A stretch of 64,000 bases of DNA. It comes from Variovorax sp. 54. Its GTDB lineage: Bacteria; Pseudomonadota; Gammaproteobacteria; Burkholderiales; Burkholderiaceae_C. Below the pieces are notes generated by a model that was not told where the DNA came from, did not search any database, and saw only the letters and a list, made by a program, of their open reading frames with translations. A program made the translations under genes and the position numbers. This document shows positions 44,629 through 53,925 of this stretch, in pieces; positions within the stretch are counted from its first letter, which is position 1, and every line of letters starts with the position of its first letter. The DNA is taken from the NCBI RefSeq assembly GCF_002754375.1, contig NZ_PEFF01000001.1, positions 4,295,501 through 4,359,500 of the forward strand, given 5' to 3'.

Positions 44629-45836
44629 CGGTTGGCCTCGGCCTGCACCAGCAGCAGATCGCCCTCGGTGCGCACCTGGTAGCCGCGCGGCGACAGCACG
44701 CTGGTGATCTGCGTGACCTCCTGCGGCTGCAGCCCGAGGCCGCGCAGGCGCAGCTGGCCGGCGCTGAAATCGATCGCGCTCGGGGAGCGGCCGGGCGGCA
44801 GGGCGGCAGCGATGGCGCCGACCATGGGTTCGAAATCGCTCGGTGCCACGTCGCCCACGGCCTGTTGCAGCGCGGCGACCTCGCGGCCCATCTGCAGCGG
44901 CGCGTCGACCACGATCTTCACCGAGGGGAAGGTCTGCGTCAGGATGGCGCGCGTGGCCTGGCGCTTGGACTCGAGCGCGTTGCGCTCCTTCCAGGCCCAG
45001 GCGTTCAGGCCGATGAGTTGGGTCAGCAGCAGCACCACGATGCCCCAGCGCGCGGCGCGCCATTCGGGCGCGAAGCGCAGCGTCTGCAACACCGACGCGA
45101 ACTTCTTGCCGGCGCGCGCGCGGCCCGTCACGGCGAGGTCGAACTGCGCGAGCTCCCAGGGCGTGCGCGTGGCATGCAGCCAGCGCTGCGGCGCCTGCAC
45201 GATCGGCACACGGCGCTCCAGCAGATGCTCGGCCGCTTCGGCGACGGCGGGTTCGGTGCTGATCACGGCGGTGTCGAGCGGCAGGCTGTTCGACAGGGCC
45301 AGGCCCGCACCGGCCAGCGGCAGCGAGACCACGCCGTCGCCGTCGCAGACCGTGAGCTGCGGCGCCTCGGCCTCGCCGGTGATCTGCAGCAGCGGCGGCG
45401 CATCGGCCGGCTGCGGCGTGAATTCGGGAACGATGCGCACGACGCGCCGGCCGGCCGCTTCGAGCCCTTGCACGACGCTGCGCAGCCAGATGCGGTTGCA
45501 GGCCGCGACCCACACCGGCTCGCCGGCCTTGGCGTCGGGGGCGAGCGCGAAGTGCAGGGTTTCCGGTTCGTCGAGCAGGTGCTCTTCGAGCAGGCCGTCG
45601 AGCACGGCGCGCAGCTTCGAGGTGCTGCCCATGCTGCCCTTGGGCAAGGTGACGCGGTGCCACGAAAGCGCTGCGGACGGAATGCCGAGCGTGACCTCGG
45701 GGCCCGACGGCAGCAGTGCCAGCAGCGCACGGCCCTGGTCGCGCAGGGCGATGCCGTCCTCACCGGTCTGGGCCCAGTCGTACTCACCCGCGGCATCGGC
45801 CGGAGGGAGGGGAGCAATGAGCAGCAGCGGGGTCAT
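44625..45836 (-). CDS. gspL: Type II secretion protein GspL
   Basis: A 403-residue protein with an actin-like cytoplasmic domain (about residues 1-240), one membrane helix (WGIVVLLLTQLIGLNAWAW, about 255-275) and a small periplasmic domain. GspL recruits GspE to the inner membrane. The first gene of the L-M-N-D-E-F block, separated by 129 bp from gspK; a hairpin GCTATT-CAAAC-AATAGC lies in that gap near 45893. Confidence 0.85.
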   Translation of the reverse strand: MTPLLLIAPLPPADAAGEYDWAQTGEDGIALRDQGRALLALLPSGPEVTLGIPSAALSWHRVTLPKGSMGSTSKLRAVLDGLLEEHLLDEPETLHFALAPDAKAGEPVWVAACNRIWLRSVVQGLEAAGRRVVRIVPEFTPQPADAPPLLQITGEAEAPQLTVCDGDGVVSLPLAGAGLALSNSLPLDTAVISTEPAVAEAAEHLLERRVPIVQAPQRWLHATRTPWELAQFDLAVTGRARAGKKFASVLQTLRFAPEWRAARWGIVVLLLTQLIGLNAWAWKERNALESKRQATRAILTQTFPSVKIVVDAPLQMGREVAALQQAVGDVAPSDFEPMVGAIAAALPPGRSPSAIDFSAGQLRLRGLGLQPQEVTQITSVLSPRGYQVRTEGDLLLVQAEANR

Positions 45837-45965
45837 GTAGGGGGTGTCGGAAAAGCCGGAGATTGTAGGGGGTGGCTTACAAGTTGTTGCTATTGTTTGA
45901 ATAGCATACCTTGCAGAGACTACGTGCGTTTGACGGTGTTTTGAGTGGACAAAAGTTAACGGGAC

Positions 45966-47000
45966 TCAGGGTTTTGCCGGAGGCGTGGTCGCGCCCGCGC
46001 CACGGGTGCGCCAGACAGTGGTCACCGCCAGGCCCTTGCGAAAGAGCAGCGAATGTTCTTCGACCCAGGTGCGATCGAGCCGCAGCCGGCCGTACACCTC
46101 GAAATACTGCGTGCCCACGCCGTGCTGGGCCGCGTTGAAACGCGAGCCGCCGCTGGGCAGGCCGGCGTTGGCTTCCTCGATGTTCTTGAAGAAGGATCGG
46201 GTGCGCCGCTCCACCAGCTGGCGCGCGCTAGCGATGCCCAGCGATTCGACGCTCGCGCTGATGGCCTCGGCGCTGGCCGTGTTGAGGTTGAGCGTGGTGC
46301 GCTCCGGCAGGATCGTCACGTAGGGCTCGAGCGCGGCGGCGGTGGCGGGCGAGAGGCCGAGCCACACCAGTTGCGCGACTTCCTGCGGCATCAGCGGGGC
46401 GGCGCCTGTGTCGGCGCTGGCATCGCTGCTGCCACCGCCACTACCGCCTGAGGCAGCGTCGGTGCTGCCGGTGTGCAGCGCGCTCGCGAGCCGCGTGGTC
46501 ATCTGGCCGAGCTCGCCGGCCGGCAGGCCGAGCAGGTTGAAGAGCCGCGTGAAGGTGGCCACGCTCGCGGGCACCGGCTTGCCGGCGTCCACCAGCGACA
46601 GCACGTTGAGCTTGGACTGCGCGTCGACGATGCGGCCTGACAGGAACGCGTCGGGCAGGCCTTCGAGGTTGTCGCTCGCCACGTTCTTTTCGGCCGAAAG
46701 AAAGCTCGTGAGGCGGGCTTCTTCGAGCGGCACGGCCCACGGCTCGCCGAGGTGGTCGGGGCCGCCGGCGCGGCCGTCTTCGCCGAGGATCAGGCGCGAC
46801 CAGTCGAGCGCGCCGATCAGCACCCAGGCCGCCTGCACGCGCGCGCGCTCGGCGCCTTCGACTTCGGCGGAGCGCCACTGCTGCCAGAGCGCGGCGGCGG
46901 AAAAGGTGGCGACCAGCATCACGGTCAGCATGGCGGCGAGCAGCGCGGCGCCGGACTGGCGGCGTGCGCTTGCCGTGCGATGGCTGCGTGGTGCGGTCAT
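45966..47000 (-). CDS. gspK: Type II secretion minor pseudopilin GspK
   Basis: A 344-residue pseudopilin. The prepilin peptidase site is QSG-AALLAAMLTVMLV, lacking Glu5 as expected for GspK, which caps the pseudopilus tip. TLNLNTASAEAISA and the large inserted alpha domain are typical; a Gly/Ser-rich stretch (about residues 205-220) is an added linker. Start overlaps the gspJ stop (ATGA). Confidence 0.93.
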   Translation of the reverse strand: MTAPRSHRTASARRQSGAALLAAMLTVMLVATFSAAALWQQWRSAEVEGAERARVQAAWVLIGALDWSRLILGEDGRAGGPDHLGEPWAVPLEEARLTSFLSAEKNVASDNLEGLPDAFLSGRIVDAQSKLNVLSLVDAGKPVPASVATFTRLFNLLGLPAGELGQMTTRLASALHTGSTDAASGGSGGGSSDASADTGAAPLMPQEVAQLVWLGLSPATAAALEPYVTILPERTTLNLNTASAEAISASVESLGIASARQLVERRTRSFFKNIEEANAGLPSGGSRFNAAQHGVGTQYFEVYGRLRLDRTWVEEHSLLFRKGLAVTTVWRTRGAGATTPPAKP

Positions 47001-47686
47001 GAGCGCGGCCCTCCCAGCGTCGGCCGGACCCAGTCGCGCGTGAGCGTGCCCGAGAGCCCGTCGCCGGGCGGCAGTGTCAGCACCAGCCGCACGCCGTCGG
47101 GCATGGCGATGAGCGCACCGGCCGGGTTGGACGGGTTCGCTGCCGCGACGGGCAACGGCTCCGCCGGCACCCAGGCGTTGTTGCGGAAGTACGCGAGTTG
47201 CCAGCTGTTGACCGGCATCAGCGCGACATCGGTAGCGCCGCCGGTGGGCGCGGCGCCGTCCTGTGCCCAGGCAGCCGCGAGGTTCCAGGCCTGCACCCAT
47301 TCGCCACGCGTCGAGAAAGGCGCCGACTGCCAGCGCCGCCAGCGCGTGCCGTCGGCGCCGGGGCGCAGCGTCCAGGCGACGACCTGCACGGTCGGCGTGC
47401 TGGTGTCGCTGCCGCGGCGCGTCATGCGCAGCACGCGGCCGTCCCAGTCGATCGGGCGGGTCTGCGCGAGCAGGGTGATGGCGTCGAGGTCGGCGCTCCA
47501 TTGCGCGAGCGTGGCCTGCAGCGTGAGCACCGCGTCGGCGCGCAGCTGGTTCTGCGTGGTGGCGCGCGACATGCTGTCCAGGCCGCGCCAGCTCACGAGT
47601 GCGAGCAGCGCCATCACGGCGATGGCGACCAGCAGCTCGATCAGCGTGAAGCCGCGCGCGCGCGAGGGCTTGCGGATGTGCACCAT
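46997..47686 (-). CDS. gspJ: Type II secretion minor pseudopilin GspJ
   Basis: A 229-residue pseudopilin with cleavage site RG-FTLIELLVAIAVMALLAL and DWDGRVLRMTRRG, a GspJ-type block. Part of the tip complex with GspI and GspK. It overlaps gspI by one base and gspK by four, so the I-J-K genes are tightly coupled. Confidence 0.93.
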   Translation of the reverse strand: MVHIRKPSRARGFTLIELLVAIAVMALLALVSWRGLDSMSRATTQNQLRADAVLTLQATLAQWSADLDAITLLAQTRPIDWDGRVLRMTRRGSDTSTPTVQVVAWTLRPGADGTRWRRWQSAPFSTRGEWVQAWNLAAAWAQDGAAPTGGATDVALMPVNSWQLAYFRNNAWVPAEPLPVAAANPSNPAGALIAMPDGVRLVLTLPPGDGLSGTLTRDWVRPTLGGPRS

Positions 47687-48066
47687 CAGACGCGCCCCAC
47701 CACGGTCGAGACGCGCAGCAGCGGCGCGCTGCCTTCGTCGCGCACCTGCACGTCGACGCGCCGGAAGTTCGGGTTGAGCGTGGGCACGGTCGTGGTCGTC
47801 ACGAGGAAGGTGAGGCCGGCCTGCAGGCAGATCGAGCCCGAGTCGCCGATGGCCGGCATCTGCCGCGACAGGCGCGCCTTGGCGAGTTCGTTTTCGGCGC
47901 ACAGGCCGGCCAGCACGAGGTCGGACTGGCGCTGCGCATTGCGCGTGAGCGACATCGTGGCCTGCGAGCCGGCCGCAAGCGCGAGCGCGACGATGCCCAG
48001 CGCGATCAGCACCTCGATCAGCGTGAAGCCGCGGTGGCGTGCGGTGCGCCGCAGCCGTGGTCTCAT
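47686..48066 (-). CDS. gspI: Type II secretion minor pseudopilin GspI
   Basis: A 126-residue pseudopilin: short basic leader, cleavage site RG-FTLIEVLIALGIVALALAA, and ENELAKARL, a conserved GspI motif. It initiates tip assembly with GspJ. It overlaps gspH by four bases. Confidence 0.93.
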   Translation of the reverse strand: MRPRLRRTARHRGFTLIEVLIALGIVALALAAGSQATMSLTRNAQRQSDLVLAGLCAENELAKARLSRQMPAIGDSGSICLQAGLTFLVTTTTVPTLNPNFRRVDVQVRDEGSAPLLRVSTVVGRV

Positions 48067-48569
48067 GGCACGGCGAACACGGTGAAGGGCCGCAGCCCGT
48101 CGGTCGCGACGCGCAGCATGCGCGCGGGCGGGCCTTCGCTGTGCAGCATGACCTGCTGCGCCGGAATGATGGGGTCGGGCCCGAGCTGCAGCGCCGTCAC
48201 CGGCGTGCCGCCGCCCAGCAGGGGCTGGGCCGTGATGCCGGCGTGGGTCCAGCCGGTGGGCAGGGCGTCGGCCGGCAGGCCGTCGAAGACGAAGCCGCCG
48301 CCTTCGACGAGGCGCCAGCGCACCATGACGCCGCTGGCGCGCGACTGGGCGCGGGCCGATTCGAGCAGGGCGGCGAGGCGGTCGGCCTCGCGGTCGAGCG
48401 CGGCGGCGTTGCTGTCGCGCATCGCGAAGCTGACGCCGGCGGTCGCGATGGCGATGATCGCGATCACCACGATCAGCTCCAGCAATGTGAAGCCGCGCAC
48501 CGCGCGAGGCGTTGGCAGCACCACGCGGCCGAGGGCGATGCGCTTACTGCCAGCTGCCGATGTCGGCAT
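48063..48569 (-). CDS. gspH: Type II secretion minor pseudopilin GspH
   Basis: A 168-residue pseudopilin with a long leader and cleavage site RG-FTLLELIVVIAIIAIATAG, followed by the GspH beta domain. The start at 48569 overlaps the gspG 3' end by 26 bp; a shorter leader from an internal GTG is possible. Confidence 0.88.
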   Translation of the reverse strand: MPTSAAGSKRIALGRVVLPTPRAVRGFTLLELIVVIAIIAIATAGVSFAMRDSNAAALDREADRLAALLESARAQSRASGVMVRWRLVEGGGFVFDGLPADALPTGWTHAGITAQPLLGGGTPVTALQLGPDPIIPAQQVMLHSEGPPARMLRVATDGLRPFTVFAVP

Positions 48570-48984
48570 TCTTGCCCTCGCCGCCGCTTTGTCCGTCGGC
48601 GCCGAAGGAGAGCACGTCGATTTCGCCCTTGATGCCCGGGTTCATGTACTGGTACGGATGGCCCCAGGGATCGTTGGGCAGCTTCTCGACGTAGGGCTTC
48701 CAGTTGGGCGCGGCCGGGCCCGCGGTGGGGCGGGTCAGCAGCGACTGCAGGCCCTGCTCGGCGGTCGGGTAGCGCTGGTTGTCGAGGCGGTAGAGCTTGA
48801 GCGCCTGCATCAGGTTGTTGATGTCGGTGCGGGCGGCGGTGACGCGGGCGTCGTCGGCGCGCTCGATCACGTTCGGCACGATCAGGGCCGCGAGCACGCC
48901 GATGATGACAAGCACCACCATGAGTTCGATCAGCGTGAAGCCGCGTTGTGCGGTGCGGGAGACGGAACGAAGGAGTTTGTTCAT
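48544..48984 (-). CDS. gspG: Type II secretion major pseudopilin GspG
   Basis: A 146-residue major pseudopilin. Cleavage site QRG-FTLIELMVVLVIIGVLAAL, then ALKLYRLDNQRYPT and the C-terminal WGHPYQYMNPG and DVLSFGADGQSGGEGKNADIGSW, which bind calcium in this family. ATG 48984 (MNKLLRS) or ATG 48999 are both possible starts. First gene of the G-H-I-J-K block, divergent from gspC across 50 bp. Confidence 0.96.
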   Translation of the reverse strand: MNKLLRSVSRTAQRGFTLIELMVVLVIIGVLAALIVPNVIERADDARVTAARTDINNLMQALKLYRLDNQRYPTAEQGLQSLLTRPTAGPAAPNWKPYVEKLPNDPWGHPYQYMNPGIKGEIDVLSFGADGQSGGEGKNADIGSWQ

Positions 48985-49034
48985 AGCTTGCGGGGACATG
49001 AGGCAGTAAGCGCGCTGCATGATAATCCGCGGCC

Positions 49035-49673
49035 ATGACAAGTCCTTACTCCGCAGCCCGCTGGCATGCCCCACTTGCAACGACGGGGCTTTGGGCGTTG
49101 GCCGCAGGCGCCGCGGTGTTCTGGGCGCTGAGGCTGGCGTCACCGGCCGATGCCGTGGCAGCAGCGGCCACGATGCCACGCGCGCCGGTCGCGGCCGATG
49201 CCGAGGCGGTGGCCCGGTTGCTGGGCGTGGTCACGGTGACGTCGAACGCTCCCGTGGCGCCGGAGGCCGCGAGCCGCTTCGCGCTGTCGGGCGTGGTGGC
49301 GGACCCGTCGAACCAGGGCGCGGCGCTGATCTCGATCGACGGCAAGCCGCCGCGGCCGTTCCGCGTGGGCTCGAAGGTCGGTGAGAGCTATGTGCTGCAG
49401 TCGGTGGGCGTGCGCGCGGCGACGCTCGGTGCCCAGCGCGACGGGCCGGCGGCGTTCACGCTGCAACTGCCGGTGCGTGCGCCGCTGAGCATGGGACTTC
49501 CGACGCCACCTGCCGGTCTGCCCACGATGCAGTCACCTGCGCCGGCCGGGCTGTTGCCGGCCACGATGCCGGCGGTGGTGATGCCGCCGCAGCAGCAGCA
49601 GCAATTGCAACCTGCCGCCACGGCGGGCGCTGCGATGGAGCCGCCGCCGCAGGCGCAGACCCCTGCGCAGTAA
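49035..49673 (+). CDS. gspC: Type II secretion protein GspC
   Basis: A 212-residue bitopic protein: one membrane helix (TTGLWALAAGAAVFWAL) and a periplasmic HR domain (FALSGVVADPSNQGAALISIDG, FRVGSKVGESYVLQSVG) that contacts the secretin. There is no PDZ domain; the C terminus is a low-complexity Pro/Gln/Ala tail with a run of five Gln. It is transcribed away from the other gsp genes. Confidence 0.88.
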   Translation: MTSPYSAARWHAPLATTGLWALAAGAAVFWALRLASPADAVAAAATMPRAPVAADAEAVARLLGVVTVTSNAPVAPEAASRFALSGVVADPSNQGAALISIDGKPPRPFRVGSKVGESYVLQSVGVRAATLGAQRDGPAAFTLQLPVRAPLSMGLPTPPAGLPTMQSPAPAGLLPATMPAVVMPPQQQQQLQPAATAGAAMEPPPQAQTPAQ

Positions 49674-49712
49674 GCGCAGCGGTCTCTTTCTCTTTTCCTC
49701 TTCTTCTTTCGC

Positions 49713-51278
49713 TCAGGCCTGTAGGAACAGGCGGTAGGCCGGGTTGGCCGTTTCCTCGACGCAGGGGTAGCCCAGCGTTTCGAGGAAGCTGTCGAAGGCC
49801 GCCGACTCTTCGGCCGGCACCTGCAGGCCCACGAGGATGCGCCCGTAGTCGGCACCCTGGTTGCGGTAGTGGAACAGGCTGATGTTCCAGTTCGGCCGCA
49901 TCAGGCTCAGGAACTTGAGCAGCGCACCGGGACGCTCGGGGAACACGAAGCGCAGCAGGCGCTCGTCGTGCGCCAGCCCCGTGCGGCCGCCCACCAGATG
50001 GCGCAGATGCTCCTTGGCAAGTTCATCGTGCGTGAGGTCGAGCGCGTCGAATCCGTGCGCGATGAAGACCTTCGCGATGGTGGCCGACTCGCCGCGCGCC
50101 GAGGTCGTGAGACCGACGAACACGTGGGCCTTGGCCGCGTCGCTGATGCGGTAGTTGAACTCGGTCACGTTGCGCGGCGCACCGCCGGCAGGCAGCTCGC
50201 TGATGAGTTCGCAAAAGCGACGGAAGCTGCCGCGCTCTTCGGGGATGGTCACAGCGAACAGCGCTTCGCGCTCCTCGCCGACCTCGGCCCGTTCGGCCAC
50301 GAAGCGCAGCCGGTCGAAGTTCATGTTCGCGCCGCACAGGATCGCCGCGTAGGTCTCGCCCTTGCGGCCGTGCTCGGCGGCGTACTGCTTGATGGCCGCC
50401 ACGGCCAGCGCGCCGGCCGGCTCGACGATGCTGCGCGTGTCGACGAACACATCCTTGATGGCCGCGCACACGGCATCGGTGTCGACCGAGATGTAGCTGT
50501 CGACCAGGTTCTGCGCGATGCGGAAGGTTTCCTCGCCGACGAGCTTGACGGCCGTGCCATCGGAGAACAGGCCGACGTCAGGGAGGTTCACGCGCTGGTG
50601 CGCGGCGACCGATTGCATCATCGCGTCGGAGTCGTTCATCTGAACGCCGATCACCTTGATCTCAGGCCGCACGGCCTTGATGTAGTTGGCCACGCCGGAG
50701 ATGAGGCCGCCGCCGCCGATCGCCACGAACACCGCATCGAGCGGGCCCTGGTGCTGGCGCAGGATTTCCATCGCGATGGTGCCCTGGCCTGCGATGACGT
50801 CGGGATCGTCGAACGGATGAACGAAGGTCAGGTTCTGTTGTGCCTGCAATTCGAGCGCGTGCAGGTAGGCATCGGAATAGCTGTCGCCGTGCAACACGAT
50901 CTCGCCGCCGAAACCGCGCACCGCATCGATCTTCAATTGCGGTGTGGTCACGGGCATCACGACCACCGCGCGCGCGCCGAGCTTGCGCGCGCCGAGCGCA
51001 ACGCCTTGCGCGTGATTGCCGGCCGACGCGCAAATCACACCGCTCGCCAATTGCGCTTTGCTGAGGTGCGCCATCTTGTTATAGGCACCGCGCAGTTTGA
51101 AACTGAAGACGGGTTGCTGATCCTCGCGCTTGAGCAATACGGTATTGCCTAGTCGCTCGCTGAGCGCGCGCGCCTTCTCCAGAGCGGACTCGACGGCCAC
51201 GTCGTAGACCCGCGCATTGAGGATTTTTCTGAGATAGTCGGCGGGCGTTAAAGCCGCGGTAACGGGTGCATTGCGCAA
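49713..51278 (-). CDS. ilvA: Threonine ammonia-lyase (threonine deaminase), biosynthetic
   Basis: A 521-residue PLP enzyme making 2-oxobutanoate for isoleucine synthesis. PLP lysine is Lys61 in PVFSFKLRGAYNKM; the glycine loop IGGGGLISG and SAGNHAQGVA are present. Two C-terminal ACT-like regulatory units (residues about 335-515) give the long, isoleucine-regulated form. The start is a TTG at 51278 preceded by GGAAAAGATC; no in-frame ATG precedes the catalytic domain. Confidence 0.95.
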   Translation of the reverse strand: MRNAPVTAALTPADYLRKILNARVYDVAVESALEKARALSERLGNTVLLKREDQQPVFSFKLRGAYNKMAHLSKAQLASGVICASAGNHAQGVALGARKLGARAVVVMPVTTPQLKIDAVRGFGGEIVLHGDSYSDAYLHALELQAQQNLTFVHPFDDPDVIAGQGTIAMEILRQHQGPLDAVFVAIGGGGLISGVANYIKAVRPEIKVIGVQMNDSDAMMQSVAAHQRVNLPDVGLFSDGTAVKLVGEETFRIAQNLVDSYISVDTDAVCAAIKDVFVDTRSIVEPAGALAVAAIKQYAAEHGRKGETYAAILCGANMNFDRLRFVAERAEVGEEREALFAVTIPEERGSFRRFCELISELPAGGAPRNVTEFNYRISDAAKAHVFVGLTTSARGESATIAKVFIAHGFDALDLTHDELAKEHLRHLVGGRTGLAHDERLLRFVFPERPGALLKFLSLMRPNWNISLFHYRNQGADYGRILVGLQVPAEESAAFDSFLETLGYPCVEETANPAYRLFLQA

Positions 51279-51351
51279 GATCTTTTCCAGGGAGTTTTCA
51301 TTTGCTAACCATCAATCATAAGAGGCATCGGTATTGCATGCGGGGAATGGC

Positions 51352-52482
51352 ATGGACACAAATGTCATAAACCTATTCCGCAAGGCTCCAGCTGCAAATG
51401 ATTCCGGTTTTTTTGCGCGCACCTTTCCCGCGATTCATACGCCCGCTAATTCGATAACTGTTGAGCAGAATTTGTTATCAGTTTCTGTCAGCGACCTTTC
51501 GAAAGGGCTGATGAAAGCCGAGGCCGCACGCGTGCAACGCGGCGAAATCGGACGGCCCACATGGCAAGTCATGGGCAACAGATTGCGTGCGCACATCGTT
51601 CCTTTGCTGGGTGATGTGCCCGCGAACGTGTTCGCGACAACCGATGTGCAGCGTTTGATCGATCACCTCGGCGAACAAGGCTTCACCAGCACGACGATCG
51701 CGCAGTACCTCGTGCTGTTGCGCAAGGTCGCAACGCACGGTGTGCTCACCGGCGCGTTGCGCGAAGCGCCCGTGTTTCCAAAGATCAAGGTGCGCAGCCA
51801 GCCGCGAGGCAGCTTCAGCGTGGCGGAGTACCGCGCGTTGATTGCGGCCGCGCGCAAGTTGCGTGGTCGATCGCATCCGGTGCTTGATCGGTTGACGGCC
51901 GGAGAGCGCTTCTGGATCGCACGCGAACTGCTCGTCATGCCCGACGAGCTGCCATGGCTGATTCGCTGGATGGTCAACACCTTCGTGCGTCCCAGCGACA
52001 TCAAGCTCATGAAGCACAAACACATCGAGGTTGTGCGCGGCAAGCACGTCTACCTGCGGATGAACTTGCCCGAGACCAAGCGGCACAGCCAGCCCATCGT
52101 GAGTCTGCGGCCTGCTGTTCGTGTCTATGAATGCTTGCGCGCCCACCGCGAGGCGCATGGTTTTGGCGGGGCGGAAGACTACATCTTCATGCCGCACCTG
52201 AAGAACCGCGAGCACGCGCTGGCGGTTCTCAATTTCTTCTTTCACTGGGTGCTCGAAAAGACGGGGCTCGAAAAAGGGCCGCTGGGTCAATCGAGGACGC
52301 TGTATTGCTTGCGCCATACCGCCATCACGTTGCGGCTGCTGTATGGGCAAGGCATCGACATGCTGACCTTGGCGCGCAATGCACGCACGAGCGTCAACAT
52401 GGTCGAGCGTTTCTACGCATCGGTACTGAGCGGAGAAATGAATGTGGGGCTGCTGCAGAGCAGGCGTGGCCGGGTGAGTTGA
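51352..52482 (+). CDS. Tyrosine recombinase/integrase-like protein
   Basis: A 376-residue protein with an N-terminal SAM-like core-binding region (VMGNRLRAHIVPLLGDVPANVFATTDVQRLIDHL in pieces) and a C-terminal catalytic domain. Visible catalytic elements: Arg in FVRPSDIKLM, Lys in the TKR strand, Arg in YCLRHTAITL and the Tyr nucleophile in MVERFYASV. The first His of the HxxR box is Tyr and the usual GH motif reads ARNA, so two conserved histidines are replaced. ATG 51352 chosen. No att repeats or other phage genes were found nearby; it may be a resident recombinase. Confidence 0.78.
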   Translation: MDTNVINLFRKAPAANDSGFFARTFPAIHTPANSITVEQNLLSVSVSDLSKGLMKAEAARVQRGEIGRPTWQVMGNRLRAHIVPLLGDVPANVFATTDVQRLIDHLGEQGFTSTTIAQYLVLLRKVATHGVLTGALREAPVFPKIKVRSQPRGSFSVAEYRALIAAARKLRGRSHPVLDRLTAGERFWIARELLVMPDELPWLIRWMVNTFVRPSDIKLMKHKHIEVVRGKHVYLRMNLPETKRHSQPIVSLRPAVRVYECLRAHREAHGFGGAEDYIFMPHLKNREHALAVLNFFFHWVLEKTGLEKGPLGQSRTLYCLRHTAITLRLLYGQGIDMLTLARNARTSVNMVERFYASVLSGEMNVGLLQSRRGRVS

Positions 52483-52490
52483 AGACGGAC

Positions 52491-52519
52491 AAAAAGCCGC
52501 CCGGCTTGAGCCGGGCGGC
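52491..52519 (-). terminator. Intrinsic terminator of the minus-strand porin gene
   Basis: GCCGCCCGGC-TCAA-GCCGGGCGGC followed by TTTTT on the minus strand: a perfect 10-bp stem with tetraloop and T tract, 59 nt after the porin stop. It also ends close to the 3' end of the convergent recombinase gene. Confidence 0.88.
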
Positions 52520-52577
52520 TTGAGGGTCTCTTGATTCAAACTGGCAAGGGCCAGCATGAGAATCGAGCCGTAGTCGA

Positions 52578-53921
52578 TCAGAAGGTGTGGCGGATGCCGA
52601 AGTCGTAGCCGGTCGAGTTCTTCGGGGTGAAGCCACCCGTGGTCACGAAAGCCGGGCCGGCGACAGTCAGAGCTGCACCGTTCTTGTTGCTCACGCGAGC
52701 AACGGTAGCGTACAGAGCCGTGCGCTTCGACAGGTTGTGCACGTAGCCGATAGCCAGCTTGTTGGCTTTCGGATCGGCAGCGACCGGAGCGTACGAGAAC
52801 GGCGACTGAACAGCGTTCAGGTCGTACTTGACGCTCGAGTAAGAAGCGCGGATCAGGCCAGCACCGACCGGCACGGTCACGCCGAGCAGGTAACCGGTCA
52901 GGTCGGTGTCAGCAGTACCGCCAGCGAACGGGGTGACTTCGTAGTCGACCTTGCTCTTGACGCGCGACACTTCACCGAACAGCTTGACGGGACCGAAGTC
53001 GTACGAAGCGCCTAAGTTCAGCGTCCTGACAGAGTCGGTCGTGCCAGCGTAGAAATCGTCGCCGGAGGTGCTGCTGCCATACGCCAGTGCAACGTCCAGG
53101 GGGCCATTGGCGTAGCCGAAGCGACCGCCGATGTAACGGCCCGTGCGACTCTTGGCCGCGGCAACGTCAGTCTTTTCGACCACGCCAGTCTTCGGATTCA
53201 GAACAAAAGCGGTACCAGCCTTGGGCGTGAAGTTGCCGTTGTCGTACTTGTTCCGTTCGTGGAAACCATACTGCACTTGGCCGTAGAAGCCGCCCAGGTT
53301 AGGGGGCAGGAAGTAGCCGATGGTGTTGCTGGCACGAGCGTAGTTCGGGTTGCCGCCAAAGCCGCCCGAACCACCGGTGGTGTTGAAGCCGCCGGCCGTC
53401 GAGATCAGGTTGGTGCCCACACCGTTGGCGCCGAACGGATCGAACACGGTGTCGTTCCAGAACGACGGGGTGTAGTCACGGCCCAGGCGGACTTCGCCGA
53501 AACCACCCGACAGGCTCACGGTCGAGCGACGAGCGAACGTCGACACGCCGGTTGCGCCGTCATCATTGGTGATCGGGGCTTCAAGCCAGAAGCTGGCTGC
53601 CAGGCCGCCACCCAGGTCTTCCGTGCCACGGAAGCCCAGACGGCTGGAGTTGTAGGCCGAGTTGGCCAGTTCGCGGCGGCTGACCTTGACGCTGCCGCGG
53701 TTCACGTAGAACGGGTTGTAGACCGGGAGGCCCAGCTTGTCGTACGTGACGCCGTTGTTCAGGTCACGCGAGGTGGACGAGTAGCTGCTGATCGATGCGT
53801 CAACCACACCGAACAGAGTGACGGACGACTGAGCCGAGGCAACACCGGCGACAGCCAGGGCAGCCAGAGCAGCTGCCCTTTCAAGAGGGGCGGCTAGAGT
53901 GGCGCCGCCATCGCGACGCAC
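52578..53921 (-). CDS. Gram-negative porin, altered 5' end (probably inactive)
   Basis: A porin of the Burkholderiales general-diffusion type, very close to the intact copy at 55526-56770 from LAALAVAGVASAQSSVTLFG to the C-terminal Phe (FGIRHTF). The start is abnormal: the normal MKKSLVA codons are missing, and the frame only opens at a GTG (53921) giving MRRDGGATLAAPLERAA, without ribosome site and 4 nt after the T tract of a terminator. The join lies at about codon 7 of the signal peptide. Loss of start and promoter by rearrangement, or an assembly misjoin, are both possible. A terminator follows the gene. Confidence 0.8.
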   Translation of the reverse strand: MRRDGGATLAAPLERAAALAALAVAGVASAQSSVTLFGVVDASISSYSSTSRDLNNGVTYDKLGLPVYNPFYVNRGSVKVSRRELANSAYNSSRLGFRGTEDLGGGLAASFWLEAPITNDDGATGVSTFARRSTVSLSGGFGEVRLGRDYTPSFWNDTVFDPFGANGVGTNLISTAGGFNTTGGSGGFGGNPNYARASNTIGYFLPPNLGGFYGQVQYGFHERNKYDNGNFTPKAGTAFVLNPKTGVVEKTDVAAAKSRTGRYIGGRFGYANGPLDVALAYGSSTSGDDFYAGTTDSVRTLNLGASYDFGPVKLFGEVSRVKSKVDYEVTPFAGGTADTDLTGYLLGVTVPVGAGLIRASYSSVKYDLNAVQSPFSYAPVAADPKANKLAIGYVHNLSKRTALYATVARVSNKNGAALTVAGPAFVTTGGFTPKNSTGYDFGIRHTF

Positions 53922-53925
53922 AAAG

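Noticed and set aside
48985..49060. TTGTCAT near the gspG/gspC divergent start as a Pho half-site.
   Set aside because: No second unit at 11-bp phase; it overlaps the gspC start codon.
49560..49672. Gln/Pro/Ala-rich tail of gspC as a triplet-repeat signal.
   Set aside because: Only five Gln codons in a row; ordinary low-complexity linker.
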